Positions 1 through 7,753 of a DNA stretch of 64,000 nt are shown here, one piece after another; position 1 is the first letter of the stretch; every line of letters begins with the position of its first letter. The position numbers and the translations under genes are program-made. The stretch comes from AC-32 sp038236705 (lineage in GTDB: Bacteria > Actinomycetota > Thermoleophilia > Gaiellales > Gaiellaceae): positions 1 through 64,000 of the forward strand of contig JBBRZN010000009.1 in assembly GCA_038236705.1 (NCBI GenBank). The letters run 5' to 3'. Under the pieces are notes generated by a model. The model searched no databases. It was given only the letters and a program-made list of their open reading frames with translations, and was not told the origin of the DNA.

Positions 1-58
1 CCGGCTCGCCGAGCCGTTCGTCGAGGTAGAACTCGCTCCCGTCGGCTTCGACAACTGA
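1..58 (+). CDS. possible C-terminal tail of a gene cut by the window edge
   Basis: Frame 2 reads RLAEPFVEVELAPVGFDN and then TGA at 56-58. The peptide is protein-like (alternating hydrophobic and acidic residues, no arginine-rich shadow composition) and would be the end of a plus-strand gene starting before the window. Only 18 residues are visible, so no family can be assigned. It could equally be non-coding. Confidence 0.3.
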   Translation, partial: RLAEPFVEVELAPVGFDN

Positions 59-128
59 TCTGTCGCGAGTTCGCCGACCCGGAACATGTGCAACGAGGCC
101 TTGTGGCACACCGACAACACCCACACGG

Positions 129-722
129 CTAGGTCGCGGCAGTCCCGTGCGCGCGGCCGGCGACTCGTTCCGCCTCGGCCGCGATCGAGGCGAGCGAGCC
201 CCGGACGGCCTTCTCCCAAGCGTGGGAGACGCGTCCGCCCCACCAGGCGCCGAGGCTCCACAAATCAGTTCCGAGTTCGCCCTCCCAGGTCAGGTCTGTG
301 CTGTCCTCGACGGCCGCGAGCAGGAACGACTCGACCACGTGCGGCACCGGTCCTCGCACGAGGCGAAAGTCGATCCGCTCGGGCCGTTGGAAGCGAACCG
401 TCTCCACCGTCGTGGTAACTCCGCACTTGACCGGCGTGAAGTGAGCCGCCAGCACCATGTCCGCGCTTCGTTCCCAGACCTGCAGCTTGTCCTCGAGCGC
501 TCGAGGTGTCCGTTCCAAATACGGTGCAGCGATCACGTCGAAGACGATTTCGCGTGGTGCGGCGATCCGCCAGACAAGTGGTCCCAGCGGTTGCACTCGC
601 CGGCCGATGCCGAGATCGACCGTGATCGCGCCCGCAGCGTGGAGCCGGTAAGCGCGCCATCCGGCCATGACGATGCCGACGCCGAGAAGAGCCTTGCGCA
701 CTGCGCCAGTGTACGGCTTCAA
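129..722 (-). CDS. SRPBCC (START-like) family protein
   Basis: About 197 residues. A short hydrophobic N-terminal stretch (KALLGVGIVMAGW) is followed by a domain resembling the SRPBCC/polyketide-cyclase helix-grip fold: IAAPREIVFDVIAAPY opens the domain, with further strand-like segments and a long C-terminal helix containing SHAWEKAVRGSL. This fold binds hydrophobic ligands; no ligand can be inferred. The TTG start at 722 overlaps the TGA of the upstream gene (TTGA, 719-722). A GTG nine codons or fewer downstream, before RKALLG, is an alternative. Whether it belongs to the host or to the adjacent mobile element is unclear. Confidence 0.6.
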   Translation of the reverse strand: MKPYTGAVRKALLGVGIVMAGWRAYRLHAAGAITVDLGIGRRVQPLGPLVWRIAAPREIVFDVIAAPYLERTPRALEDKLQVWERSADMVLAAHFTPVKCGVTTTVETVRFQRPERIDFRLVRGPVPHVVESFLLAAVEDSTDLTWEGELGTDLWSLGAWWGGRVSHAWEKAVRGSLASIAAEAERVAGRAHGTAAT

Positions 723-1243
723 AATTTACTGGTGTTCACCGGGACTCCTAGAAAAACCCCCTCGACGGGTAGTGCGTCTGCCACGGCGACCACGCGGCGC
801 GCCGCCTCGACCAGCTCGGGCATCGCGCTGACCTGATCGAGCTCAGCGGCGAACGTCAATACATCAGCGAGAGAGGTAGGCCGTCTGCCGTCGATGCGCG
901 GGCCGCTGTACTCGCCGTTCTGGCTGCGCTCGGCGGGTGGGCTGTCGGCACGGTACGAAAAGAGCGAGCGCGCCGCGTCGAGCTGCTGCTTGTCCACGTC
1001 CTCGCCGGCTAGTGCGCGCTGGAGCACCTCGCGCGCCTGCTCGCGCAGGGAGTCATCGGCGCCGGCGGCCTCGCGCCGCAGCGCCGTCTTCTTCGGCGTG
1101 CGGCCACCGAGCCGGCCGATCTCCCGAAGGTTGAGGCGGCCACTGTGTACGACGCAGAGACCGTCGTCCGAAGCCATGCGCCCACATCGCTCGCCGCGGC
1201 GGTTTGTGCCTCGACAGCGTGAGCCGTTCAACGGTTTCGTCAT
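719..1243 (-). CDS. small zinc-finger-like protein of phage/element type
   Basis: The chosen start is ATG at 1243, which overlaps the previous gene's TGA (ATGA, 1240-1243). The N-terminus has a C-x9-C-x9-C-x2-H pattern (RCRGTNRRGERCGRM...CVVH), followed by a LREIGRLGG segment. This arrangement is common in short proteins next to phage or integrative-element modules and probably binds one zinc. The C-terminal half is helical and acidic with no recognised domain. Function is unknown. The genomic setting (minus-strand operon ending at an integrase and tRNA) supports an element gene. Confidence 0.55.
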   Translation of the reverse strand: MTKPLNGSRCRGTNRRGERCGRMASDDGLCVVHSGRLNLREIGRLGGRTPKKTALRREAAGADDSLREQAREVLQRALAGEDVDKQQLDAARSLFSYRADSPPAERSQNGEYSGPRIDGRRPTSLADVLTFAAELDQVSAMPELVEAARRVVAVADALPVEGVFLGVPVNTSKF

Positions 1244-1479
1244 GGCCAACAGCATAGAGACGCCCGAGGACGTGGACATGCGCCGGAGTAGAAGAACGCG
1301 GTAGAAAACCGCCTGTTTGCAGGGATTAGACGGGAACAAGGATTCTCGCCGAGCGTCAAGTGCGCCTGTTCAAGCGTCAGCGGAAGAGCGTGAATCGCCC
1401 GCGTCTCCCGCCGCACCCATGACTCGGGCACGTTGAGCAGCTTCGCGACGTCGTCAGCAGTGAGGAGGCGATCGGTCAT
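1240..1479 (-). CDS. HTH (excisionase/MerR-type) protein with aberrant C-terminus
   Basis: The reading from ATG 1479 gives TDRLLTADDVAKLLNVPES followed by WVRRETR, the standard first two helices of an excisionase-like winged HTH. After that the expected wing (an R-F-R-x-x-D/E type motif) is missing, and the frame continues into TLEQAHLTLGENPCSRLIP and a cysteine-rich tail. The gene still meets the next one with an ATGA overlap. Either the wing has been replaced or the gene carries an older rearrangement. It probably binds DNA in element control; that role is inferred from family and context. Confidence 0.5.
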   Translation of the reverse strand: MTDRLLTADDVAKLLNVPESWVRRETRAIHALPLTLEQAHLTLGENPCSRLIPANRRFSTAFFYSGACPRPRASLCCWP

Positions 1480-1594
1480 CGCCAGCTTCTCGCGCGGGGG
1501 AAGTCGGACATCCAACTTCGAACTTGGATGTTCTCTCTAAACCCCTCTCTAAATGGCTTGAATAGACAAGATGGATGTGGGGTGTGTAAGGAGT

Positions 1595-3004
1595 TCACGG
1601 CCACTCGACCAAGTTGGATGTTCCGGCCTCGTCCAGCGAGAGTCGCCAGCACCAGGGGCCGTCCGGCCCGTCCTTGCGCGCCTTGATCCGGCCCTCCTCG
1701 CGTAGCGGCCCGAGCCCGCTCTTGTAGACGCTGTCGGGGTTGGCGCCGGTCGTCGTCTTGACCGCGTCGTCGAGCTGCTGGCGTGAGCGCTCCCCCTGCT
1801 CTAGCTCGCGCAGGATGACCTCCCGGACCTGCTCGGCCGGTACCCGCCGCCCTGACGGCTGCGGCTGGCCGATCAGCGTCTCGATGTCCTTGCTCGAGTC
1901 GCCGAGCCAGTGAGCGCGGGTGACCTCGTTCTCTAGCTCGGGTAGCTTCTCGCCGACGATCTGGAAGGTGCGCCCGGGGGTGTCCGGCGGGAGTCGGTTT
2001 CCCGCGATGCACTGGATGTGAGAGACGCTCGTGTCGTCGTCGTCGCGGGCCAGGCCGATCACCGCCCGCGGGACCTGCACCCAAGCCGACGCGCCGAGGA
2101 TCGCCCCGAGCGCGCCGGCCTTGACCTCCTTCTCGGTCAGATGCCGAATCCCGACGATCATCGTCTCCTGCTTGTCGGCGAGATCGTTCAAGGGCGCGAT
2201 CGCGTCGCGGATGTCGGTGTCGCTGTTTGAGTCCTTGCCGGTGATGTGGTTGCCGAGCGGGTCGATGATCACGAGTCCGACCCCATCGAACTCCTCGATC
2301 GTGCTTCCGAGCTCCTCGAAGTCACGCGGGAGCTGAAGCCAGCCTTTCTCGACGACGAAGACGCGGTCAGGGTCGCCGCCGGCGGCGACCATGCGGGGGT
2401 GAATGTCGATCGCCGCACTGTCCTCGCTGCCGATCCAGAGGACGTCGCGCTTCTCGCCTAGCTCGCCGCGGGTGACGTGCGCGGCCAGGCTGGCCAGCAT
2501 CGTGCCCTTGCCCACCCCTTTACGCCCGACCACGAGGTGGAAGGCGTCTGCCTGCCAGAGCGGCTTGTCCAGGAAGACGATCGAGCGCATCTGCACGTCC
2601 GAGAGCCGCTGCCAGCTCAGCGCCCGTTCCTCTGTTCCCGGAGTCACCAAAGCCGGCGCTCGCGCCGGCTTGGCCCGTTCGCCCGCCTCTTCGCGCCGGC
2701 GCGAGCGCGATCGCCGCCGCTCCTGCTCTTCCTGCCACTCCCACCAGGGCACGAGCTTGGAGTCGGGCACCGGCGGCGGAAGCGTCACGCCCTCGGCGAA
2801 GGGGATGTCCTCCGCGTCGCTCGCAGCCCGCGTGAGCCACGCGTCCCATGTGTCACGCGCTGGCGCCGGCGGCTCCTCGCCGATCCACTCCCTCTCGGCT
2901 CGAGGTCCGGCGCCGTTCGCCTCAGCCGGCGCGAAGGGGCTGGCCTCCGCCTCACCGCCGCGGAGCTCGTCCGGCCAGACGCCCTGAAGCAGCTCGTCCT
3001 TCAC
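1595..3004 (-). CDS. RepA-like AAA ATPase (AAA_25 type helicase/primase-associated)
   Basis: 469 residues from GTG 3004, which overlaps the upstream TGA (GTGA, 3001-3004). The open frame runs further upstream but is arginine-rich shadow there. The central P-loop is GRKGVGKGTMLA, the Walker B strand is GVGLVIIDPLGNH, and a sensor-like segment reads ETMIVGIRHLTEKE. This is the RecA-like fold of RepA/AAA_25 proteins in plasmids and integrative elements, which unwind DNA for replication. The N-terminal ~110 residues are acidic linker containing EWIGEEPPA. A C-terminal region (REVILREL...LREEGRIKARKD) resembles a winged helix. It is probably the element's replication ATPase. Confidence 0.75.
   Translation of the reverse strand: MKDELLQGVWPDELRGGEAEASPFAPAEANGAGPRAEREWIGEEPPAPARDTWDAWLTRAASDAEDIPFAEGVTLPPPVPDSKLVPWWEWQEEQERRRSRSRRREEAGERAKPARAPALVTPGTEERALSWQRLSDVQMRSIVFLDKPLWQADAFHLVVGRKGVGKGTMLASLAAHVTRGELGEKRDVLWIGSEDSAAIDIHPRMVAAGGDPDRVFVVEKGWLQLPRDFEELGSTIEEFDGVGLVIIDPLGNHITGKDSNSDTDIRDAIAPLNDLADKQETMIVGIRHLTEKEVKAGALGAILGASAWVQVPRAVIGLARDDDDTSVSHIQCIAGNRLPPDTPGRTFQIVGEKLPELENEVTRAHWLGDSSKDIETLIGQPQPSGRRVPAEQVREVILRELEQGERSRQQLDDAVKTTTGANPDSVYKSGLGPLREEGRIKARKDGPDGPWCWRLSLDEAGTSNLVEWP
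2865..2891. repeat. 27-bp direct repeat, copy A
   Basis: Identical over 27 bp to 3274-3300. On the minus strand both copies encode EWIGEEPPA, here inside the N-terminal linker of the AAA ATPase and there at the C-terminus of the zinc-ribbon protein. Confidence 0.85.
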
Positions 3005-3252
3005 GCCGACAGCCCCAGGTCGAGGACCCGCAGCTCGACGATCTCGCAGGTGCAGGCCAGCATCGGCCGGCCGTGCTCGGTGCAGGGGCAACCGTCGTCG
3101 TGAAGGATCGCGACCCGCGTGAGGCCCGGCTGGGGGCCGATCGATCCGATGCCGCCAAGGAGCGCCTCGGGCGGAAGCCCACCTGTCGCGAGCTCGAGCT
3201 GAACGGCAACGTGCGCTCGCCGGCGACGCTCGCGTTCTTGCCAAGAGCTCAT
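3001..3252 (-). CDS. small element protein with HDDGCPC...CTCE cysteine cluster
   Basis: 83 residues, with ATG 3252 overlapping the upstream TGA (ATGA) and its own TGA overlapping the GTG of the AAA ATPase. The middle reads HDDGCPCTEHGRPMLACTCE, a C-x-C plus C-x-C arrangement with histidines that could bind a metal. The rest is an arginine-rich N-terminus and a short hydrophobic C-terminus. No family is recognised. The tight overlaps on both sides imply translational coupling with the replication ATPase. Confidence 0.5.
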   Translation of the reverse strand: MSSWQERERRRRAHVAVQLELATGGLPPEALLGGIGSIGPQPGLTRVAILHDDGCPCTEHGRPMLACTCEIVELRVLDLGLSA

Positions 3253-3742
3253 GCTGCGCGCTTCTCAGCGACGGCCGGCGGCTCCTCGCCGATCCACTCC
3301 TTCGGCGCGGGCTCCTCCCATTCCAGGGGCCGGCTCCTGGGCGGGCAGATCTCACGTCGCAGCTCTATGAGCGCGGCCGTCGACGGCCCGTAGCTGGTGC
3401 GTCCATAACCCCACGAGGGATATCGCTTGTGGGCGCTCGGCCAGAGCGTCCAACAGAACAAACACGTGCGCAGGACCCGCCCGTTGTCGAGCACGACCTG
3501 GCGGAAGTCGGCCGGGCCCTCATCTTTCGGGATCGCCTGCCCGCAGACCTTGCACCCCGCCGCCGCGGGACGCCGGCGCTCGTTCCGCGCAGCGATCTCG
3601 CCGGCGATCCCCTCGACGCTGACGTGCACGCGGGTCTCCCCAACGGGATCGCGTCGGCGTCAGGGTCGCGCCAGATTCCCTGAGCGGAGTCGAAGTAGGC
3701 GCTCGGGCCGAAACCGAAGGGACGCGGCTCGTGCGTGTTCAC
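3249..3742 (-). CDS. zinc-ribbon element protein, reading frame broken at a C run (3638-3641)
   Basis: Two frames together make one plausible protein. GTG 3742 overlaps the upstream TGA (GTGA) and reads VNTHEPRPFGFGPSAYFDS through DPDADAIPLG. Adding one G to the GGGG run (plus strand CCCC 3638-3641) joins it to ETRVHVSVEGIAGEIAARNE and the C-terminal part. That part, from GTG 3629 as an alternative start, holds two CxxC knuckles (CKVCGQ and CLFCW) about 37 residues apart, a likely zinc ribbon, and ends in KEWIGEEPPAVAEKRAA. The break is either an assembly indel or real. Function is unknown; the protein may bind nucleic acid or a partner. Confidence 0.55.
3274..3300. repeat. 27-bp direct repeat, copy B
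   Basis: Perfect copy of 2865-2891, 409 bp away, encoding EWIGEEPPA near the C-terminus of the zinc-ribbon protein in the same element operon. Confidence 0.85.
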
Positions 3743-4020
3743 TGCTCTCGCCTCCCAGGCAACTCGCTGAGGTCGCCGCGCGGTCGCACGACGAAGCCGC
3801 CGCGATCGCCCTCGACGACCTCGAGCTCGACCGCACCGCCGCTCTCGACCCAAGCCTCGAGCTCGTCGCGGCGGAAGAGCACCCGCCGAGTGCCGGGCAA
3901 CCGCCGGCAGGGAAGCTCACGCAGCCGCGTCCGCTCGTGCACCGAGCGCGTCGAGCAGCGCAGCAGCTCCGCGGCCTCCTCGACCGTCAGGAAGCGACCC
4001 GTGCTCGGCGCCTCTGTCAC
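3739..4020 (-). CDS. excisionase-like HTH DNA-binding protein
   Basis: 93 residues. FLTVEEAAELLRCSTRSVHE forms the HTH, followed by the wing LPGTRRVLFRRDELEAWVES, the standard shape of Xis/MerR-type helix-turn-helix proteins that help integrases excise elements or regulate replication genes. A charged C-terminal tail ends at a TGA that overlaps the next start (GTGA, 3739-3742). Its position upstream of the replication-type genes, in the same orientation as the integrase, supports an element-control role. Confidence 0.7.
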   Translation of the reverse strand: MTEAPSTGRFLTVEEAAELLRCSTRSVHERTRLRELPCRRLPGTRRVLFRRDELEAWVESGGAVELEVVEGDRGGFVVRPRGDLSELPGRREQ

Positions 4021-4141
4021 CGACGACCCCTTCCCCAGCTGTGGCCAGGTGCGATCGCGCCGCGCTCGCGACGCGCCCGCTTGTGGACCGTCGCATCACC
4101 GCCTACGATTGCGCGGCGCGTGAACGAGCCCGACGCCCTGC

Positions 4142-5002
4142 TCATGCTCGACCTCGCCGAGCGTCATCTCGATCAGCTGCTGCGTGCCGAAGTCGCAGCA
4201 CGCGCCGGGCGAGCCGCAAAGCCCGAGCTTCGACTTCTCGTAGGCGGCCGGCCAGCCGGTCCCGCTCCGCCTCGAGCTGCTCGGCTCCCTCGACGGCAGC
4301 GCTGAGATCGACCGCAGCTTCGTCGAGCTTAGTCGCCGTCGTGGTTCGATCGCCGAGAGCGAGCGCCGAGAGCTCGGTCTCGATCCGCGCGGCGAGGTCG
4401 CGTAGGAGCGTGCTGAGGCGGCCGCGGCCGCTCGCCGTGACCTCACTGCACAACGCCCGCCGCCGCAGCGGCGGCGGCGGCGGCGGGTCAGGTTCTGAGG
4501 ATGGAGAGCTTCGGCTAGGGGCGCGCGTGCGTCTTCGGGCCGGCCGCCGAGATCCTCGAGACCGCGGCCGTGTCCGTGCCGCCTTCGGCGGCCGGAGATG
4601 ATGGTGTAGACGAAGAGTTGAGCGTGCGATGCTGGCCGCGTTGGTCGCCCGTCGGCCCGCTCTAGCGACGACTGCGCTGAGTGCTTCGGCCGCGGCGACC
4701 TCGGCAGCGTCGATCAGTGCCTGCTGAGCCGGCGCGTCTTCTCGAGCAGGAAGTCCGTCTACAACCGCGCGCGCGGCCTGCTCCGCCTCGTCCGAGCCGA
4801 GCCCGTCGTACAGCGCGTCGTACGCCGCGGCATAGGCGGCCTCGTACCGGGCCCCATAGACGACGACGTTGGTCGATCCTTCGCGTCGTTCGTCGGCAAA
4901 GGGTTCGGCGATCTCACGCGCGAGGCTCTCGACAAGCCCCTCCCTGCTCGCCGCTCCAGGCGTGCGACGGAAGAGCTGCTGGCGCGAATCGAGCTGCTGC
5001 AC
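4142..5002 (-). CDS. alanine/arginine-rich element protein with probably scrambled frame
   Basis: The N-terminal ~130 residues look genuine and helical (GLVESLAREIAEPFADERRE, ARYEAAYAAAYDALYDGLG). The frame then enters arginine/proline-rich text (from ~4640 to 4450) typical of an out-of-frame read, and recovers as RLSTLLRDLAARIETELSAL with a coiled-coil-like EQLEAERDRLAGRL. In the alternative minus frame ending at 4096, the segment AAYEKSKLGLCGSPGACCDF then TQQLIEMTLGEVEHEQG is more protein-like for 4096-4250. The locus is therefore probably one or two genes with frame breaks. No family is recognised. Confidence 0.4.
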   Translation of the reverse strand: MQQLDSRQQLFRRTPGAASREGLVESLAREIAEPFADERREGSTNVVVYGARYEAAYAAAYDALYDGLGSDEAEQAARAVVDGLPAREDAPAQQALIDAAEVAAAEALSAVVARAGRRATNAASIARSTLRLHHHLRPPKAARTRPRSRGSRRPARRRTRAPSRSSPSSEPDPPPPPPLRRRALCSEVTASGRGRLSTLLRDLAARIETELSALALGDRTTTATKLDEAAVDLSAAVEGAEQLEAERDRLAGRLREVEARALRLARRVLRLRHAAADRDDARRGRA

Positions 5003-5049
5003 CGTGAGCCAGTTGTACCAGGCGAGGTGGACGACCCCTGAGACGCGAA

Positions 5050-5072
5050 GACCGCCCCCCTACAAGGCGGTC
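5050..5072 (-). terminator. hairpin downstream of the integrase gene
   Basis: A GACCGCC/GGCGGTC inverted repeat (7-bp arms, 9-nt loop) lies 170 bp past the integrase stop. No T run follows, so it is only a weak terminator candidate. The 5003-5241 gap holds nothing else recognisable. Confidence 0.3.
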
Positions 5073-5241
5073 GTCGCCAGACGTGCAGCGCTCTCGACTA
5101 CTCGACAGCACGGGGAGCGTACCCAACAGGCACGACGACACTGCGCCAAATCGGACCGACAAATTGTCGGGGACGGCGCGGGCCCGAAGGGTTCCACGCC
5201 ATCGGAGGGCGCCGCCCCCGGCCGCATCGTAGCGCCCGCTC

Positions 5242-6447
5242 TCAGACCGGAAAGACCGCTCCGAGGCGCTCCGCCTGAGCCTTCTCTGCGCTGCGCGCCC
5301 ACGATCCGTAGAGGTCGACCGTCAGGGTGATCGACGAGTGCCCGAGCTGCTTCTGGACCCAGGTGATTTCGGCGCCATTTTCGAGCGCAATTCGCGCGAA
5401 CGTGTGCCTGAACGAGTGGAAATCTCGCTTGCGCCCGCGCTCGCCGATTCGCTCGACGCCGGCCCGATCGAGCGCCGGATAGAGGACCTGCTTCGTGCTG
5501 TAGCCCGAGTCGACGTAGCCGCCCGTCTCCCGCTCGAACACGAGGCCGTCGCCGCCCGACTCGACGAGCCACTGCTCGAGCAGCGTCGCCGCCTGCGGCG
5601 TCAGGTCGATCGTGCGCGGCTCGTTCGACTTCGTCGGACCCACGCCGAGGCCGTGCGTGTACGCCTGCCGGACGTGCACCTCGCGGTTGAGCAGGTCAAC
5701 GTCGCTCCACTCGAGCCCGGCCAGCTCGCCGAAGCGCATCCCGGTGGCGACGGCCGTCTTGCAGAGCGCGAGGAAGAGCGGCCGCTCGGCGAGTTCCGGC
5801 CAGAGCCTCGCGAGCTCGTCGTCGGTGTAGTAGGCGGGCCGCGCCTTGGCCACCTTCGGCCGCGCGGTGTTGTGCAGGTCACGGACCGGGTTGCGCTCGG
5901 CATAGCCTTCGGCGATCGCGGCCTCGAAGCAGGCGCCGAGCTGGCGCAGGTGCTTCGCGAGCGTCGCCGGCGAGAGCTCCCTTCCGCGCACGGCCTCGTC
6001 CCTCGATCCTGTGCGCCGGCGGGTGTGCTCGTCGCGGATGTGGTCGAGGTAGCGGCGCACATCGAACGGGCCTAGGTCGCGGACCTTCGTCTCGCCGAAG
6101 ACCGCCTTGCCGTAGTCGATCGAAGTCGCATAGACGCGGCGGCTGTTCTCCTTGCCGGTGAAGCCGGCGAGCCAGCGGTCGCCCCACTCGTCGAAGGCGA
6201 TCTCTTCGATGACCCGGAAGCGCCGGCGGGCGACGTCGCCGCGGCGAGCGTCGAGCGCGCGCTTCGCCTCCTTGCGGTTGTGCCCAACCGGCTCGCGGAC
6301 GAGCTTGCCGCCGTGTCGGAGCACGACGTGGAACATCGGCGTGCAGGTGCAACCTTCCGCCTTCGTCGCGCGATCGAACGGCGTCCAGGGGTGTCGAGCT
6401 TGGTACAGCGCGCAGCTGCGGCTGTGTCGAGCTTGGAGAGATGCCAT
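5242..6447 (-). CDS. int: tyrosine recombinase (phage-type integrase)
   Basis: 401 residues from ATG 6447, chosen because GAGGAGG sits just upstream and the extra open frame is not protein-like. The N-terminal arm contains CTCTPMFHVVLRHGGK; a SAM-like core-binding domain follows. The catalytic domain shows the expected residues: Arg in TGMRFGELAGLEW, HSFRHTF box, LGHSSITLTVDLYG with the His and the Tyr nucleophile. It integrates and excises the element. The gene starts about 120 bp from the 3' end of the CAU tRNA, the usual attachment position for this family, so the tRNA is the likely attB. Confidence 0.92.
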   Translation of the reverse strand: MASLQARHSRSCALYQARHPWTPFDRATKAEGCTCTPMFHVVLRHGGKLVREPVGHNRKEAKRALDARRGDVARRRFRVIEEIAFDEWGDRWLAGFTGKENSRRVYATSIDYGKAVFGETKVRDLGPFDVRRYLDHIRDEHTRRRTGSRDEAVRGRELSPATLAKHLRQLGACFEAAIAEGYAERNPVRDLHNTARPKVAKARPAYYTDDELARLWPELAERPLFLALCKTAVATGMRFGELAGLEWSDVDLLNREVHVRQAYTHGLGVGPTKSNEPRTIDLTPQAATLLEQWLVESGGDGLVFERETGGYVDSGYSTKQVLYPALDRAGVERIGERGRKRDFHSFRHTFARIALENGAEITWVQKQLGHSSITLTVDLYGSWARSAEKAQAERLGAVFPV

Positions 6448-6540
6448 CGCGGGCCTCCTCGATCGTTTTGGCGTGGAACCTGGGCCGAGTGTACGTCGCC
6501 TGGTACGCGCAGTCAACGTACGCGCAGTTCCGGCCAAACA

Positions 6541-6567
6541 AAAGCCCCGCCTGAGCGGGGCTTTTCT
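6541..6567 (-). terminator. rho-independent terminator of the tRNA gene
   Basis: Perfect inverted repeat with 11-bp arms (AAAAGCCCCGC / GCGGGGCTTTT) and a short CTGA-type loop, ending in a T run on the minus strand immediately after the tRNA 3' end. Confidence 0.85.
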
Positions 6568-6570
6568 AGT

Positions 6571-6643
6571 GGGCCCGCCTGGATTCGAACCAGGGACCAA
6601 CGGATTATGAGTCCGCTGCTCTGACCAGCTGAGCTACGGGCCC
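6571..6643 (-). tRNA. tRNA with CAU anticodon (elongator Met, or Ile2)
   Basis: Minus-strand 73-mer. The acceptor stem is GGGCCCG/CGGGCCC with discriminator A. The D-arm reads TAGCTCAGCTGG, the anticodon loop ACTCATAAT puts CAT at 6607-6609, and the T-arm contains GGTTCGAATCC. CCA is not encoded. CAU can be elongator Met or, when lysidine-modified, Ile2; acceptor-stem identity alone does not settle this. The initiator type is unlikely because the G-C pairs typical of its anticodon stem are absent. Confidence 0.93.
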
Positions 6644-6820
6644 CGCGCTGGTCAAGCGTAACGCCGAACGCAGTTGGCTCACGAGGACCGGCGGCCGGAG
6701 CCGGGCTTTGCCCGGCGGAGGCTCACGACAACCAGACCGATTGAACCGAACTGAGAAAGGGCGGGTCCTGAGGGAACCAGGCGGTTCCCCCATGGCTGAA
6801 TTGGCGTATGATCCCGCGCC

Positions 6821-7219
6821 ATGCGGAAGCTTCTTTTGCTCATCCCGCTCGCGTTGCTCATCAGCGGCTGCGGCGGCACCAGCGGCGGCACCAACGACCC
6901 GAACCAGGGGCATCTTGGCGAGAAGGCCGGGCTCGTGGGCACCACGCTGACCTTCATCCTCAAGGACTTCACGATCACGCCTGCCAACGTCACGCTCCCG
7001 AAGACCGGGAAGTACACGATCGTGATCTACAACGAAGGCTCCCAGCTGCACAACCTCGAGATCGAGGGCAAAGGGGTCGACATGAAGGGCAAGGACATCG
7101 GCTTCGGCAAGAAGGAAACCTTCACGGTCGACGTCAAAAAGGCCGGCACCTACGACACGTACTGCCCTGTGCCCGGCCACAAAGAGCTTGGAATGACGGG
7201 CACCCTCACCGTCAGCTGA
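6821..7219 (+). CDS. cupredoxin-like lipoprotein
   Basis: 132 residues with a lipoprotein signal peptide (RKLLLLIPLALLISGC, lipid-modified Cys17), so it is exported and membrane-anchored. The mature domain begins with TLTFILKDFTITPANVTLPK and carries the type-1 copper ligands of plastocyanin/azurin-like folds: His in QLHNLEIEG, Cys and His in YCPVPGH, and a Met in LGMTG. It probably transfers single electrons at the outer membrane face. It is an isolated gene, with the tRNA upstream and YjbQ downstream. Confidence 0.85.
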   Translation: MRKLLLLIPLALLISGCGGTSGGTNDPNQGHLGEKAGLVGTTLTFILKDFTITPANVTLPKTGKYTIVIYNEGSQLHNLEIEGKGVDMKGKDIGFGKKETFTVDVKKAGTYDTYCPVPGHKELGMTGTLTVS

Positions 7220-7300
7220 CGGTTTGCTCTCGACCCGAGAAACCCTCACAATAGAGCGGCGCGCGCTCCAGGGGCCGTCCACGAAGGAGGGTGGCGAACG

Positions 7301-7753
7301 GTGAAGGTCTTCCAGCACGAACGGCAGCTCCGCACGACCGGCGGCTTGGCCGTCCGGGACATCACCGAAGAGGTGACCGACGCCGTTCGGGAAAGCGGCG
7401 TCGTCGACGGGATCGCCTGCGTCTACTCGCCCCACACGACCTGTTGCGTGCGGGTGAACGAGTTCGAGAGCGGCTTCCTCGAGGACTTTGCCAACCTGCT
7501 CAAGCGCCTCGTCCCGAGCGAGACCTACTACGCACACGACGACTGGGACCGGCGCACCGAGAACATCTGCGAAGAGGACATGGACTTCGGCAACGGCCAT
7601 TCGCATTGCATGGCGATGCTGCTCGGCACCGCCGGCGAGTCGATCCCGGTGCGGGAAGGCGAGCTCTGCCTCGGCACCTGGCAGCGCGTGCTCTTCCTCG
7701 AGCTCGACCGCGAGCGCGACCGCCGCTGGATCGTCCAGGTAGTCGGGACCTAG
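7301..7753 (+). CDS. YjbQ/UPF0047 family protein
   Basis: 150 residues from GTG 7301, preceded by a strong AAGGAGGGTGG. It has the family signatures SPHTTCCVRVNEFE, the internal GNGHSHCMAMLLG block and the terminal ELCLGTWQRVLFLELD followed by a short basic tail. Members have been reported with secondary thiamine-phosphate-synthase activity in vitro; the physiological role is uncertain. Its TAG overlaps the convergent DUF2017 stop by 4 bp. Confidence 0.9.
   Translation: MKVFQHERQLRTTGGLAVRDITEEVTDAVRESGVVDGIACVYSPHTTCCVRVNEFESGFLEDFANLLKRLVPSETYYAHDDWDRRTENICEEDMDFGNGHSHCMAMLLGTAGESIPVREGELCLGTWQRVLFLELDRERDRRWIVQVVGT

Larger units (their letters stand above)
719..6578. mobile_element. integrative element beside the CAU tRNA (left boundary not found)
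   Basis: Integrase, Xis-like HTH, small zinc proteins, RepA-like ATPase and a phage-type C-x9-C protein share one strand with 4-bp overlaps and abut the 3' end of a tRNA. No copy of the tRNA terminus was found to the left, so the left limit is set arbitrarily at the last element-like gene. No transfer or capsid genes are visible. Confidence 0.55.

Noticed and set aside
1..6500. Search for a left att copy of the CAU tRNA terminus
   Set aside because: No convincing match to the tRNA 3' end was found within this stretch.
5242..6600. Full 452-residue integrase reading from 6600
   Set aside because: The extra 51 residues run into the tRNA and terminator and lack family similarity; ATG 6447 with GAGGAGG is preferred.
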